Positions 41,168-49,363 are shown, counted from the first letter of the stretch. The stretch is 64,000 nt of DNA from Lentzea aerocolonigenes (GCF_000974445.1 NZ_BBOJ01000004.1:62001-126000), one strand, 5' to 3'. Numbers and translations are program-made. The notes: generated from the letters alone by a model not told the origin.

Positions 41168-42484
41168 ATGCGGAATGGACCTGGTCGCGGCATGAAGCTG
41201 GTCATCCTGGGAGGCGGCGGCTTCCGCGTGCCGCTGGTGTACCGCGCACTGCTCGCCGACAGGTCCCCAGGTCGCATCACCGAGGTGGTGCTGCACGACA
41301 TCGACGCTTCCCGGCTAGCAGCCGTCGGCGGCGTCCTCGCCGAGCTGGCGACTGATATATCGGATGCGCCGACGGTGACGACTTCGACAGATCTCGACGA
41401 AGCGTTGCGTGGGGCGGACTTCGTGTTCTCCGCGATCCGTGTCGGAGGGCTCGCAGGACGCGCAGCCGACGAGAGCGTCGCGTCGGGGTCCGGCGTGCTC
41501 GGGCAGGAGACCGTCGGTGCCGGCGGTGTCACCTACGGGCTGCGCACCGTGCCTGTCGCGCTCGACATCGCGCGCCGTATATCAGTTCACGCGCCGGACG
41601 CGTGGGTCATCAACTTCACCAACCCCGCCGGCATGGTCACCGAAGCGATGTCGGCACACCTCGGCAACCGGGTCATCGGTATCTGCGACTCCCCCGTCGG
41701 GCTCGGCAGGCGGGTCGCGCGTGCTGTCGGCGTACATCTCGAGGACGCGTGGCTGGACTACGCCGGACTCAACCACCTCGGCTGGTTGCGCGGGTTTCAC
41801 GTGCGGGGCAGGGACGTGCTGCCGGATCTGCTGGCCGACACGGACCGGCTGGAGTCGTTCGAAGAGGGCAAGCTCTTCGGTGCGGAATGGTTGCGGACGT
41901 TGGGCGCCATCCCGAACGAATACCTGCACTACTACTACTTCACGCGCGAGGCGGTGGAATCCGGCGCGTCGCGGGGTGCGTTCCTGCTGGAGCAGCAGAA
42001 GCGGTTCTACGCCGCGCCGTCGTTCGAGAGCTGGGATCGGACGCGACTCGAACGCGAACAGACCTACATGGCCGAGACACGCGACGATGAACGTGACGCC
42101 GACGACCTCGACGGTGGCGGCTATGAACAGGTCGCGCTCGACCTGATGCACGCCATCGCGTCCGACAACCGCGCCACGTTGATCCTCAACGTTCCGAACC
42201 GGACAACACTGTCTTGCCTGGACGCCGACGCCGTCGTCGAGGTGCCGAGCCTCGTCGACGCCAACGGCGCCCGGCCTCTCGCGGTCAGCCAGGTGCCGGA
42301 CGAGGGCGTCGGACTCGTCACCTCGCTGAAGGTCGTCGAACGTGCCACCATCCGAGCCGCCATCAGTGGCGAACGTGCGCATGCCGTGAAGGCACTCGCG
42401 CTTCACCCGCTCGTCGACTCGGTCAACGTCGCGCGCAAGATCGTCGAAGCCCATCCGTTCCTGTCGGAAGCGTTTCGTGCTTGA
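41168..42484 (+). CDS. Glycoside hydrolase family 4 (6-phospho-beta-glucosidase-like)
   Basis: A 438-residue GH4 enzyme: NAD-binding MKLVILGGGGFRVPLVYRAL, the family motifs INFTNPAGMVTEA (~150), IGICDSPVG (~172, metal cysteine) and AGLNHLGWLRG (~200). GH4 uses NAD and a divalent metal in an oxidation-elimination mechanism on (phospho)glycosides. ATG 41168 lies 6 nt after a TACGCT -10 (leaderless); the internal ATG 41192, which starts at MKLV, is the alternative. No PTS genes are adjacent, so the substrate might be an unphosphorylated glucoside or glucuronide. Confidence 0.92.
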   Translation: MRNGPGRGMKLVILGGGGFRVPLVYRALLADRSPGRITEVVLHDIDASRLAAVGGVLAELATDISDAPTVTTSTDLDEALRGADFVFSAIRVGGLAGRAADESVASGSGVLGQETVGAGGVTYGLRTVPVALDIARRISVHAPDAWVINFTNPAGMVTEAMSAHLGNRVIGICDSPVGLGRRVARAVGVHLEDAWLDYAGLNHLGWLRGFHVRGRDVLPDLLADTDRLESFEEGKLFGAEWLRTLGAIPNEYLHYYYFTREAVESGASRGAFLLEQQKRFYAAPSFESWDRTRLEREQTYMAETRDDERDADDLDGGGYEQVALDLMHAIASDNRATLILNVPNRTTLSCLDADAVVEVPSLVDANGARPLAVSQVPDEGVGLVTSLKVVERATIRAAISGERAHAVKALALHPLVDSVNVARKIVEAHPFLSEAFRA

Positions 42485-42607
42485 AGCGGTTCGGCGAGCG
42501 CGACGGTGGATTCATGGCGTCGATCGACGCCGACAGCGTCGCACCGTTCAGGGCGTGACCAGGGTCTGATGCCGAGTGGCGGTGTCCTTAACTACGCTCG
42601 TCCGCAA

Positions 42608-43093
42608 ATGGACACCACCACCTCTCGCCGCGTGCCGCTCGTGATGGGCATCGCCGTGCTCGTGCTGCTGCTGGATCAGGCCACGAAGTTCTGGGCCGAG
42701 AGCGCGCTGACGGGTCGCGCGCCCATTCCCGTGCTCGGGGAGTTCCTGCAGCTCAGGCTCCTCTACAACCCCGGTGCCGCGTTCTCGATCGGTGCGGGGT
42801 CGACGTGGATCTTCACCATCGTCGCGGCCGTCGCTGTCGTGCTGCTCGCCCGGTACGGCATGCAGCCGCAGACCAAGCTGCGGGCGTCCGCGCTCGCGTT
42901 GATGCTGGGTGGCGCGACGACGCACCTGCTCGACCGGCTGTTCCGGCCACCGGGCTTCGCGCGTGGGCACGTCGTCGACTTCATCGACTACAACGGCTGG
43001 TTCGTGGGCAACGTCGCTGACATCGCCCTGGTCTGCGGCGCGATCCTGCTGGTGCTGCTGAGCTTCACGCCGACGAAGCAGCCTGCCGCGTGA
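42608..43093 (+). CDS. lspA: Lipoprotein signal peptidase (SPase II)
   Basis: A 161-residue membrane protein with four membrane segments. The two catalytic aspartates are in HVVDFIDYN (~residue 122) and GNVADIAL (~137), and the NPGAAFSIG motif near 57 is typical. It cleaves prolipoproteins after lipid attachment, serving the many lipoproteins encoded in this window. A TACGCT hexamer 9 nt before ATG suggests little or no leader. Its 3' end overlaps the endonuclease V gene on the other strand by 29 nt. It is an unusual locus: no ileS or rluD neighbour. Confidence 0.93.
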   Translation: MDTTTSRRVPLVMGIAVLVLLLDQATKFWAESALTGRAPIPVLGEFLQLRLLYNPGAAFSIGAGSTWIFTIVAAVAVVLLARYGMQPQTKLRASALALMLGGATTHLLDRLFRPPGFARGHVVDFIDYNGWFVGNVADIALVCGAILLVLLSFTPTKQPAA

Positions 43094-43730
43094 GCGTGTC
43101 GGCGCGGCGGGTGGGCTCGGGCAAGCGGTAGCGCGGAGCGAGACGCAGCACTTCGGCGCACGTCCGGTCCAGGTCGATCTTGTGCCCGACCGAGACGAAG
43201 ACGGGCTTCACGTCGTCCTGCGTCCGCAACGCCCTGCCGACGACCTCGTCGTCCATGAGGAGGTCGCTCATCGAGCCGCGAGTGCGGCCAGGCTGCTCAA
43301 ACGTTCCCATCGCGTTTTTCGCGACGCCGATGCTCGGAATCCCCGTGTGCACGCCGAGGTGACATGCCAGACCGAACCTGCGTGGATGCGCGAGGCCCTG
43401 ACCGTCCGCAACCAGCAGGTCCGGCGTGACCGTCACCTGATCGAGAGCGCGCAGCAGAACGGGCATCTCCCGGAACGCGAAGAGCCCGGCAATATATGGG
43501 AAGTCGGTGGTGTCCTCGACGACCACCTCGTTGAGGACGACCAGCGTCTTTGCATCGAACACCACGCAGACGCCGACAACTGTGTCATTGCTACGGTAGC
43601 CGACGTCCAGGCCTGCGACGGTGTTGATGTGCAGGTCAGGGGCACTGGTGGTGATCACTTGGGTACGCAGGCGCTCTTGCAGTGCGATGGCTGCGTCGAT
43701 CCTGGGGTCAACCGTTCTGGGCCACTCCAC
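43065..43730 (-). CDS. nfi: Endonuclease V (deoxyinosine 3' endonuclease)
   Basis: A 221-residue Nfi protein. The first catalytic aspartate is in AGLDVGY (~residue 42), the substrate-wedge region reads FPYIAGLFAFREMP, and the second acidic centre is DGQGLAHPRRFGLA followed by GVAKN. It nicks DNA one base 3' of deoxyinosine or similar lesions. The start is GTG 43730, where similarity begins; it overlaps the end of the DUF3500 gene by 23 nt. CACACT 7 nt upstream could be a -10 for leaderless expression. Confidence 0.92.
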   Translation of the reverse strand: MEWPRTVDPRIDAAIALQERLRTQVITTSAPDLHINTVAGLDVGYRSNDTVVGVCVVFDAKTLVVLNEVVVEDTTDFPYIAGLFAFREMPVLLRALDQVTVTPDLLVADGQGLAHPRRFGLACHLGVHTGIPSIGVAKNAMGTFEQPGRTRGSMSDLLMDDEVVGRALRTQDDVKPVFVSVGHKIDLDRTCAEVLRLAPRYRLPEPTRRADTLTRQAASSA

Positions 43731-44676
43731 GGGCGACAGTGTGCCGTGACGCGTCGTAGTGAGCGGCAAGCAGGTCGTCGCCGAAGTCACCCGAATGACG
43801 ACGCCACACGGTGTGGACGTGGTTGGCCTCGTTGGCCGTGTTGTCGTACTCGATGAGCAGTTCCGGGCCCTGGATGCGGTAGTAGTGGCCTTCACCGCGA
43901 CGTAGCGAGCCCTCCCACGAGAAGTGCAGGCGCTCCGGGTCGATCCGCGCGAACTCCTCGTCGGCTAGCTCGAACGCCAGCCGGTCGAGGTAGAAGCGGA
44001 CGATGTCGACGAGGATCTCGCCCGCGGACTTGCCGAGTTGGGCCGGCGTGACACCAACCGGTTCAGACGGGCTGATGCGCGGGGCGTTCCCGGTGCGGAT
44101 GTCTTGCGGTGCGGTCTCCGACACGACGGCCAGTCGGCGGGCGGTCGGGCCCATGCGGTCGAGCAGTTCTCGGGCGAGTTCCTCTTCGAGCCGCAACGGA
44201 TGGCCGACGACGCGGCCGCGGTAGGTGACGCGGGCAGGGTTCGCGCCGAGGAAGAACGGGGTCGCCGAGACACGGCCGTCGGCGACGACCACGTTGACCG
44301 ACAGGTGGTGTCCTTCGACGCGCCATCCCCATGGCTCGTCGCCGCCGGGCGTGCCGAAGAGCACTGTCCAGAAGTCGCCGCTGTGCCGGTCGCGGTTCCC
44401 GCCCTCGCGGTGGTCGAGCACATCTTCCAGCGCCATCACCGCCGCGGCCTGTGCATAGGCGTGGGGGCTGAGCACGGTCGCGAGCATGCCGTGCACTGCC
44501 TTGCGCTGGTCACGCCTTAGCTCGCCGAGCACGAGACCTGGTCGAGCACCGGGCGTGTACGCCCAGCGATGCCTGAGGTCGTCGTCGGTGACAGCGCGAA
44601 TGGCGTGTTCGCGCTGGCCCCCGTCGAGCAAACCAATATATTGGTGCGTGGCGTCAGCGACGTCGTGCAGCATCAT
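43708..44676 (-). CDS. DUF3500 family protein
   Basis: A 322-residue soluble protein containing GTPGGDEPWGWRVEGHHLSVNV (~110-131), the core DUF3500 motif, and WEGSLRRGEGHYYRIQGPELLIEYDNT near the C-terminus. Function unknown; His and acidic residues hint at a metal-dependent activity. ATG 44676 overlaps the stop of the upstream lyase-like gene (ATGA), making a coupled pair. Codons 11-14 contain the perfect palindrome CCAATATATTGG, an AT-rich patch just inside the gene. Confidence 0.9.
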   Translation of the reverse strand: MMLHDVADATHQYIGLLDGGQREHAIRAVTDDDLRHRWAYTPGARPGLVLGELRRDQRKAVHGMLATVLSPHAYAQAAAVMALEDVLDHREGGNRDRHSGDFWTVLFGTPGGDEPWGWRVEGHHLSVNVVVADGRVSATPFFLGANPARVTYRGRVVGHPLRLEEELARELLDRMGPTARRLAVVSETAPQDIRTGNAPRISPSEPVGVTPAQLGKSAGEILVDIVRFYLDRLAFELADEEFARIDPERLHFSWEGSLRRGEGHYYRIQGPELLIEYDNTANEANHVHTVWRRHSGDFGDDLLAAHYDASRHTVARGVAQNG

Positions 44677-45443
44677 TCGAACTTATAGGCCTTCAGGTTG
44701 CGCAGCAGCAGGTAGCAGTTCTGCAGTGAGCCGGAAGTGTCGCCGAGTGAGCGGTAGATGCCCCACTTCGGGCGCAACCGGTCGTCGAGCCACGTGTCGA
44801 CGTTGTTCTTCGTCGCATCGAGCACGGTGCGGCCGCCTTCGCGGACGACCCAGCGGACGCGCCCTGTGCCGTTGCCGACCTTGATCTCGACTTCGGTGTC
44901 GATCCACTTGTTGTGCAGGGGCTCGAGGTCGACGTCGCCGACGAGGACGTTGCCTTCGGTGACCTTGAACTCGATCTTCTGCACGCCACCGGTGCGGCGC
45001 AGCGACATGACCGTCACGGGTGCGGAGCCGAGGCCGGGCATCTTGGTCTGCATGATGTGCGTGAAGGACGTCGTCGACTTCAACGAGCTCGGGATGAACA
45101 TGGAGTAGGTCCACTTCCACGTCTCGCCGTTGTCGATCTCCAGGTTGCTCCCGCCGGCCTTCATGCCACGAACCTCGTTGCGCTGCCGGTCGGTCGACGT
45201 GTCCCGGTCGCGGGTGTGCATGTCGAACCGGTAGTCGTTGCCCGACGCGTAGATGTGCTTGGTGCCCGGATGCGAGCCGGCCCGGTCGTCCTCGACGCCC
45301 TCGAAGGCACCGAGCCCGTCCTTATTCGCCTGCGGGCTCCACTTGAGCTTCCAGGTAGCGGCCTGAGCAAGCCCGGAAACCGTCATGAGCAGCGGAAATG
45401 TCGCCGCTCCGCCGATCAACGCCGAACGCCGAGAGATCTCCAC
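44673..45443 (-). CDS. Tat-exported polysaccharide lyase-like protein
   Basis: A 256-residue protein with a Tat signal (SRRSALIGGAATF, cleavage after AQA). The mature part is a concanavalin-A-like jelly roll: DRQRNEVRGM near residue 85 is the charged substrate strand seen in heparin-lyase-I-like and related lyases, followed by KWTYSMFIPSS and HIMQTKM. It probably acts on an acidic polysaccharide outside the cell. That would connect with the uronate operon 35 kb away, but the link is inference. GTG 45443 follows GGGGAGG at 7 nt. Confidence 0.82.
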   Translation of the reverse strand: MEISRRSALIGGAATFPLLMTVSGLAQAATWKLKWSPQANKDGLGAFEGVEDDRAGSHPGTKHIYASGNDYRFDMHTRDRDTSTDRQRNEVRGMKAGGSNLEIDNGETWKWTYSMFIPSSLKSTTSFTHIMQTKMPGLGSAPVTVMSLRRTGGVQKIEFKVTEGNVLVGDVDLEPLHNKWIDTEVEIKVGNGTGRVRWVVREGGRTVLDATKNNVDTWLDDRLRPKWGIYRSLGDTSGSLQNCYLLLRNLKAYKFE

Positions 45444-45515
45444 GTTCGTTCCTCCCCACGATCCAGGGCGGCGGATTCAGGGAAAAGGTCTGCACCAGTT
45501 CGGGTGCGGGCGTGA

Positions 45516-45950
45516 TCACATCACTGGTTTGACTCCCGAGTCAATGTTCTGGCCGACCCTCGGAGTCAGCGGCAGAAGGGCCAGCGGAATCAGCACGACA
45601 CCGACCAGCGAGACCACGTTGCCGACCTGGTCGACCAGCGTCATGTGCGACAGGTGCCCCAGGTGGAAGATCAGGTGCGGAACGGCGAACACCAGATAGC
45701 CCACCAGAGCCGCCTGGATCAGCCTGCGTTCCATCGTCACCACCGCGAACACCAGCACCGCGCACAACGCGAGGTTGAGCGAGCCGAAGTCCCGCAGCAG
45801 GTGCTCGTTGAACGGCGGGAAGTAGGCCACCCACCGGTTCGTCGGCGACGGGAAGTTGTCGTAGAAGTTCTGCGGCCCCAGCAGCGACCAGCCGCCGACG
45901 ACCGCCTGGACCAGGGCGAGGAACGCGAGACCTGCGCGAAGAGTGCTCAT
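45516..45950 (-). CDS. Four-helix membrane protein
   Basis: A 144-residue integral membrane protein with four hydrophobic segments (GLAFLALVQAVVGGW; LNLALCAVLVFAVV; AALVGYLVFAVPHLIFHLGHL; VVSLVGVVLIPLALLPL). The loop GPQNFYDNFPSP and PPFNEHLLRDFGSLNLA resemble uncharacterised DUF-type actinobacterial membrane proteins. ATG 45950 is the family-like start. Divergent from the ArsR gene, 62 bp away, so it may be a target of that regulator. Confidence 0.82.
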   Translation of the reverse strand: MSTLRAGLAFLALVQAVVGGWSLLGPQNFYDNFPSPTNRWVAYFPPFNEHLLRDFGSLNLALCAVLVFAVVTMERRLIQAALVGYLVFAVPHLIFHLGHLSHMTLVDQVGNVVSLVGVVLIPLALLPLTPRVGQNIDSGVKPVM

Positions 45951-46004
45951 ACCCGTACGGACGAGACACGCCCTCGACCTGTGACCGGAACAGGTGTTAG
46001 AAAT

Positions 46005-46014
46005 ATTACGTAAT
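46005..46014. promoter_or_regulatory. Palindrome ATTACGTAAT overlapping the arsR start codon
   Basis: A perfect 10-bp palindrome that includes the first two bases of the arsR ATG and is preceded by AT-rich TTAGAAAT. No ribosome site is present. Binding there would block both transcription and a leaderless start, as expected for ArsR-type autorepression. It also lies in the gap shared with the divergent membrane protein. Confidence 0.6.
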
Positions 46015-46360
46015 GAAGATGCCACATGATGACGACGCCATCTGGCGCGCCCTCGCGAACCCGCTGCGGCGCGCGATCCTCGACGTCCTGCGCACTGGCC
46101 CGCGCACCACGGGTGAGCTGGTGGAGGCGCTGGAGACCAGCCGGCATGTCGTCATGCAGCACCTCGGCGTGCTTCGCGAAGCCGATCTCGTGCTCGTGGA
46201 GCCGCGGGGCCGGAAGCGGGTCAACCACCTGAATCCCGTGCCCATCCAGCAGATCCACCAACGGTGGGTCTCGCACTACGAGGAGAACTGGGCAGCGGCG
46301 CTCGTCGGCCTGAAGCACGCGGTCGAGAGCGCCGGACAGGAGGATGAGGACGTTGGCTGA
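46013..46360 (+). CDS. ArsR family transcriptional regulator
   Basis: A 115-residue winged-helix repressor: IWRALANPLRRAILDVLRTGPRTTGELVEALETSRHVVMQHLGVLREADLV is the classic ArsR HTH (residues ~8-60). No metal-binding cysteines are visible, so it is not a classic metal sensor. ArsR-AHSA1 gene pairs are common in actinomycetes, and here the AHSA1 gene starts inside the last codons. Confidence 0.92.
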   Translation: MKMPHDDDAIWRALANPLRRAILDVLRTGPRTTGELVEALETSRHVVMQHLGVLREADLVLVEPRGRKRVNHLNPVPIQQIHQRWVSHYEENWAAALVGLKHAVESAGQEDEDVG

Positions 46361-46901
46361 ACCCGGCACCGAGCTGGTGCACAGCATCGTGATCGCCGCG
46401 TCCATCGAGAAGGTGTGGGCGGAGATCACCAAACTCGACGGCAAACAGCGCGCCATGATGGACGCGGTGCTCGACTCCGAGCTCAAGCCGGGCGCCCCGC
46501 TGTACTACCGGTCGACCGATGGCAAGCGGGTGTTCGTCGTCGGTCGCGTCGTCGAGGTGGATCCGCCGCGACTGCTCTCCCACACGCAACGGCTCACGAT
46601 GCGCGACGATCCGTGGACTGTCGTCTCGTGGGAGCTGGAAGAGGTCGACGGCGGCACGCGCGTCACGCTGCGCAACTCCGGCTGGCCCGAGGGCGTCAAG
46701 CGCCTCGACAAGGTCGACGCCACTTGGAAGGGCATCCTCACCGCGCTCAAGCAGGTCGTCGAGTTCGGCGACGTCGGTACCGGCCTGAAGCTCCAGTACG
46801 TGATGATGCGCGCCTTCATGTGGGCGATGCCGTCGGGCACCAAGTCCGAGAACGTCGCCGAGCCGCCCGCCATCGACCCGAACGTCGGCAGGGCCGGCTG
46901 A
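46353..46901 (+). CDS. SRPBCC/AHSA1 domain protein
   Basis: A 182-residue START-like (SRPBCC) protein. The AHSA1 pattern runs from VHSIVIAASIEKVWAEIT through VSWELEEVDGGTRVTLRNSGW and WKGILTALKQVVEFG. Members bind hydrophobic ligands in a deep pocket; function is usually unknown. The start TTG 46353 is 9 nt after AGGAGG, whereas ATG 46344 touches it, so TTG is preferred. Overlaps arsR by 8 nt and is surely co-transcribed with it. Confidence 0.88.
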   Translation: MAEPGTELVHSIVIAASIEKVWAEITKLDGKQRAMMDAVLDSELKPGAPLYYRSTDGKRVFVVGRVVEVDPPRLLSHTQRLTMRDDPWTVVSWELEEVDGGTRVTLRNSGWPEGVKRLDKVDATWKGILTALKQVVEFGDVGTGLKLQYVMMRAFMWAMPSGTKSENVAEPPAIDPNVGRAG

Positions 46902-46915
46902 ACGTGAATCCGTCT

Positions 46916-46961
46916 TTAGCAACGAGTCTTTTGACGACGTCGTCAAAAGACTCGTTGCTAA
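46916..46961. repeat. 46-bp perfect palindrome without a loop
   Basis: Two 23-bp arms, TTAGCAACGAGTCTTTTGAC followed by GAC, and its exact complement, meet at the centre GAC/GTC with no spacer. It starts 14 nt after the AHSA1 stop. In RNA it would form a 20-bp or longer hairpin, but no T-tract follows and the arms are not GC-rich, unlike a terminator. A related half copy is at 13285-13312. Confidence 0.9.
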
Positions 46962-47169
46962 GGGGCTAGTCAGGGTGGGTTGATGAACCGATATATCAGT
47001 TGAGCGGTGTGGCGCGCGCGGATGGAACTGTCCTGCGGCTCGGTGAGGCCGTTCAGATACGGGGCGGTGAAGGCCAGAAAACGGCATGCCGCGGGTTCGA
47101 GCAGGTGCGGTGGTGGTGTGAGCGGGCGCCGGGGCTCATGATCTTGGCGGGTCCGGCGGGCGTGCAACG
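46962..47169. other. Intergenic region with no convincing gene
   Basis: About 210 bp between the 46-bp palindrome and the next hairpin. A 77-codon open frame starts at 47000, but it has no recognisable domain, runs through the hairpin and lacks a ribosome site. CGATATATCAGT at 46989-47000 is another member of the AT-rich word family. Confidence 0.5.
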
Positions 47170-47218
47170 GACACCGTCGCCACCGAGCGCGGTTGCGTGG
47201 CTCGGTGGCGACGGTGTC
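47170..47218 (-). terminator. 19-bp perfect hairpin terminator after the CBS gene
   Basis: Arms 47170-47188 and 47200-47218 (ACACCGTCGCCACCGAGC core) pair perfectly around an 11-nt loop, 32 nt past the stop of the leftward CBS gene. Being symmetrical it may also stop rightward transcription from the ArsR/AHSA1 unit. No T-tract. Confidence 0.75.
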
Positions 47219-47250
47219 GACGAACAGCGATGAGTTGGAAGGACGCGGTG

Positions 47251-47679
47251 TCAGCCCTGGGCGATGTAAGCCTGCAGCTGGTCCTGCGACTGTTCCAGCT
47301 GTCCGATCCGGCTCTTCACGACGTCACCGATGCTGACGATCCCGACCAGCTGCCCGTCCGACAGAACAGGCACGTGGCGGAAGCGTCGTTCGGTCATCAC
47401 GACCGTGAGGCTGTCCACCGTGTCCGACGGCGAGCAGGTGAACACGTCGGTTGTCATGATCGACGAAACGGGTGAAGACAGCAGGTCAGCGCCGTGTTCG
47501 TGCAAGCGGCGCACGACGTCGCGCTCGGACACGATCCCCGTCACGCCGGACGGACCGACTACGACGATGGCGCCGACGTTGTGTTCGGCGAGCGTTCTGA
47601 GCAGTTCGGACACGGGGACGTCCGGGTCGATCGTCGCGACCGCCGATCCCTTGGTGCGCAAAACGTCAGCGATCCTCAT
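47251..47679 (-). CDS. Two-CBS-domain protein
   Basis: A 142-residue protein made only of a Bateman pair: CBS1 (~residues 5-60, VSELLRTLAEHNVGAIVVV then GIVSERDVVRRL) and CBS2 (~75-130, FTCSPSDTVDSLTVVMTERRFRHVPVL then GIVSIGDVVKSRI). Such proteins bind adenosine nucleotides and report energy state or regulate partners. The start is ATG 47679, behind GGAGG at 7 nt. Stand-alone gene; targets unknown. Confidence 0.92.
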   Translation of the reverse strand: MRIADVLRTKGSAVATIDPDVPVSELLRTLAEHNVGAIVVVGPSGVTGIVSERDVVRRLHEHGADLLSSPVSSIMTTDVFTCSPSDTVDSLTVVMTERRFRHVPVLSDGQLVGIVSIGDVVKSRIGQLEQSQDQLQAYIAQG

Positions 47680-47762
47680 CTGGCGCCTCCGATCCTGTCG
47701 GTCCGGTAGCACCTCAGGCTAGATCGGATCCGGACAGAACGGGAGATCAAACCCCGAAGGGA

Positions 47763-47795
47763 GCAGGGGGGCATTCGATCGAATGCACCCCCTGC
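47763..47795. terminator. Near-perfect 33-nt palindrome downstream of a small gene
   Basis: GCAGGGGGGCATTCGA pairs with TCGAATGCACCCCCTGC with one bulged base and almost no loop. It is 26 nt beyond the stop of the small gene at 47821-47982 (leftward) and before the CBS gene start, where a terminator is needed. Confidence 0.55.
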
Positions 47796-47820
47796 GGTGT
47801 CGCGCCCGGTTCGGCGTCGG

Positions 47821-47982
47821 CTACGCGGATCCTCCGCGGCGACGGGTCACGAACTGGCGCGGCTGGACTGCCGGAACACGCTGCTGCGGCAGCTGGAAGT
47901 GCGTGTTCTGGTCGTTCTTGCCTCGCTTCTGCGCACGGCGGGCGGCGCGGTTGCTCGGCTCTGGCGGGGTGGTGGCAGGCAT
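47821..47982 (-). CDS. Small basic conserved-type protein
   Basis: A 53-residue, strongly basic protein (MPATTPPEPSNRAARRAQKR at the start, VTRRRGGSA at the end). ATG 47982 is 7 nt after GAGGAGG, an excellent ribosome site, while the longer open frame upstream has none. NRAARRAQKRG-type N-termini occur in small actinobacterial proteins of unknown function, possibly nucleic-acid-binding. No cysteines or membrane segment. Confidence 0.7.
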   Translation of the reverse strand: MPATTPPEPSNRAARRAQKRGKNDQNTHFQLPQQRVPAVQPRQFVTRRRGGSA

Positions 47983-48166
47983 GCGAAGGCCTCCTCGTGA
48001 AGAGGGCGTGCAAGGGCACGGCGGAAACGGCCGTGAGAGAAGGACCCGCGGAAGGGTCATCTGGGCGACTTCAGGTCGCGGAGGCAGCGGCCAGAGCGCT
48101 GCGGGCTTCATCAGATGAAGAACATGTCCGCAACGCTAGCGACGTCGTCTCGGCGCGCCAACCGAT

Positions 48167-49363
48167 TTATTTGCGGGCTCGGGCGGCGGCTGCCCCGGCA
48201 CCGAGCATCACGAGGATGACCGTCACCATCGCCCACTTGCGGGACTTCGTCAGCGGCGTCGTCTCGGCTTCGAGCGGAAGGTCCTTGCGGGGCTCGGTTT
48301 TCTGTCGCGCGGCGCGCACCGGCACCGGAACCGGTTGCGGGGGAACGGAAGACGGCGCGGCCGTCGAGGGCGGAGACGGCGACGGAACGGCAGGCGCCGG
48401 AGCAGGCGGCGCCTTCGGAGGCGGAACCGGAGCCGGTGGCGGCGCCGGCACCTCGGGGCGGGGCGCGGGTGGTTCGACACGGGGCGGCATCGGCGCCGGC
48501 AGGCAGCCCGCCGCGTCGATCATGCCCATCGCCGGGCCCGGCGCGAGCTCCACGGCGGCGGCACCGGTGATCCGGTAGGCACGGCTGAGGCCCTTGTAGT
48601 TGTTGTTGATGGCGAAGACGGTGCCGGTCGAGTCGATCACGACAGCGCCGTAGGTGGATCCGCCGGGCAGTGCCGCGATCTCCGTCCTGCCCAGCACCCT
48701 GCCGGACACCGGGTCGAACGTCACCACCTCGCCCGGTCCCCCGCCCGCCGCCGACACACCGGTCAGCCTGCCGTTCGGGTCGGCCGCGAAGTCGTCGAGC
48801 GCGAGGGCGGGCCAGCCCAGGACGACTGTCCGCACGATCTTGAGGTACGACGGGCTGGCCGGGTCGATGTCGATGGCGTGCAGGCGGGCGTTGTCGCGCA
48901 CGTAGAACGTGGTGCCGACGACCGCGCCCGCGGACACGTCGTCCGTGCGGAACCAGTGCGCGTCAACGGGTCCGAGGTCGTTGACCACTCCGTTGGTGTC
49001 GATCAGCACCACGTGCGACGGGTTCTTCCACCAGGCGTGCCCCTTCGACGTGAGACCGACCAGGCGGCGCAGCGCCGACGAGTACCCCAGCGCGTTCACC
49101 GCGTAGTCGAGACGCGCAACCTCTGTCACCCCACCGTATGACACATCCACCTTCGTGAACGTCGACAACTCGCCTCGGTGAAGTGAGCGGACCCCGAACG
49201 CCTCACAGCTCGGCGATGCGGCATGAACAACAGGGCTGGTGAACGGCGCGGAAAGCACCAACAGCGACGAGATGGCACCGAGAGCGAGACTATTCCGTCG
49301 CAACCGGAATGGAGTAGCCCAATACGACAACCGGGTATTTCTGCTGTTGCCGCGCATTCCCAC
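48167..49363 (-). CDS. Surface-anchored DUF6923-like beta-propeller protein
   Basis: A 398-residue exported protein. A signal peptide (SLALGAISSLLVLSAPFTSPVVHA) leads to a DUF6923-like domain (~50-280), with DYAVNALGYSSALRRLVGLTSKG and repeated blades. A Pro-rich tract of roughly 70 residues (~285-355, PAPPPAPVPPPKAPPAP-like) would span the wall. A C-terminal membrane helix (WAMVTVILVMLGAGAAA) and RARK tail close the protein; there is no LPxTG, so it is membrane- rather than sortase-anchored. Start GTG 49363, or ATG 49357. Confidence 0.85.
   Translation of the reverse strand: MGMRGNSRNTRLSYWATPFRLRRNSLALGAISSLLVLSAPFTSPVVHAASPSCEAFGVRSLHRGELSTFTKVDVSYGGVTEVARLDYAVNALGYSSALRRLVGLTSKGHAWWKNPSHVVLIDTNGVVNDLGPVDAHWFRTDDVSAGAVVGTTFYVRDNARLHAIDIDPASPSYLKIVRTVVLGWPALALDDFAADPNGRLTGVSAAGGGPGEVVTFDPVSGRVLGRTEIAALPGGSTYGAVVIDSTGTVFAINNNYKGLSRAYRITGAAAVELAPGPAMGMIDAAGCLPAPMPPRVEPPAPRPEVPAPPPAPVPPPKAPPAPAPAVPSPSPPSTAAPSSVPPQPVPVPVRAARQKTEPRKDLPLEAETTPLTKSRKWAMVTVILVMLGAGAAAARARK

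Noticed and set aside
40926-41168. 80-codon minus-strand frame before the GH4 gene
   Set aside because: The last 30 residues look protein-like and a nearby frame starts MVTLVHDWNG, but the frames do not join; at most a decayed fragment, too weak to list.
46916-46961. Intrinsic terminator for the AHSA1 gene
   Set aside because: No T-tract, no loop and only moderate GC; perfect dyad with a half copy elsewhere fits a repeat or binding site better.
47000-47233. 77-codon frame after the 46-bp palindrome
   Set aside because: No ribosome site, runs through the CBS terminator hairpin, no recognisable sequence.
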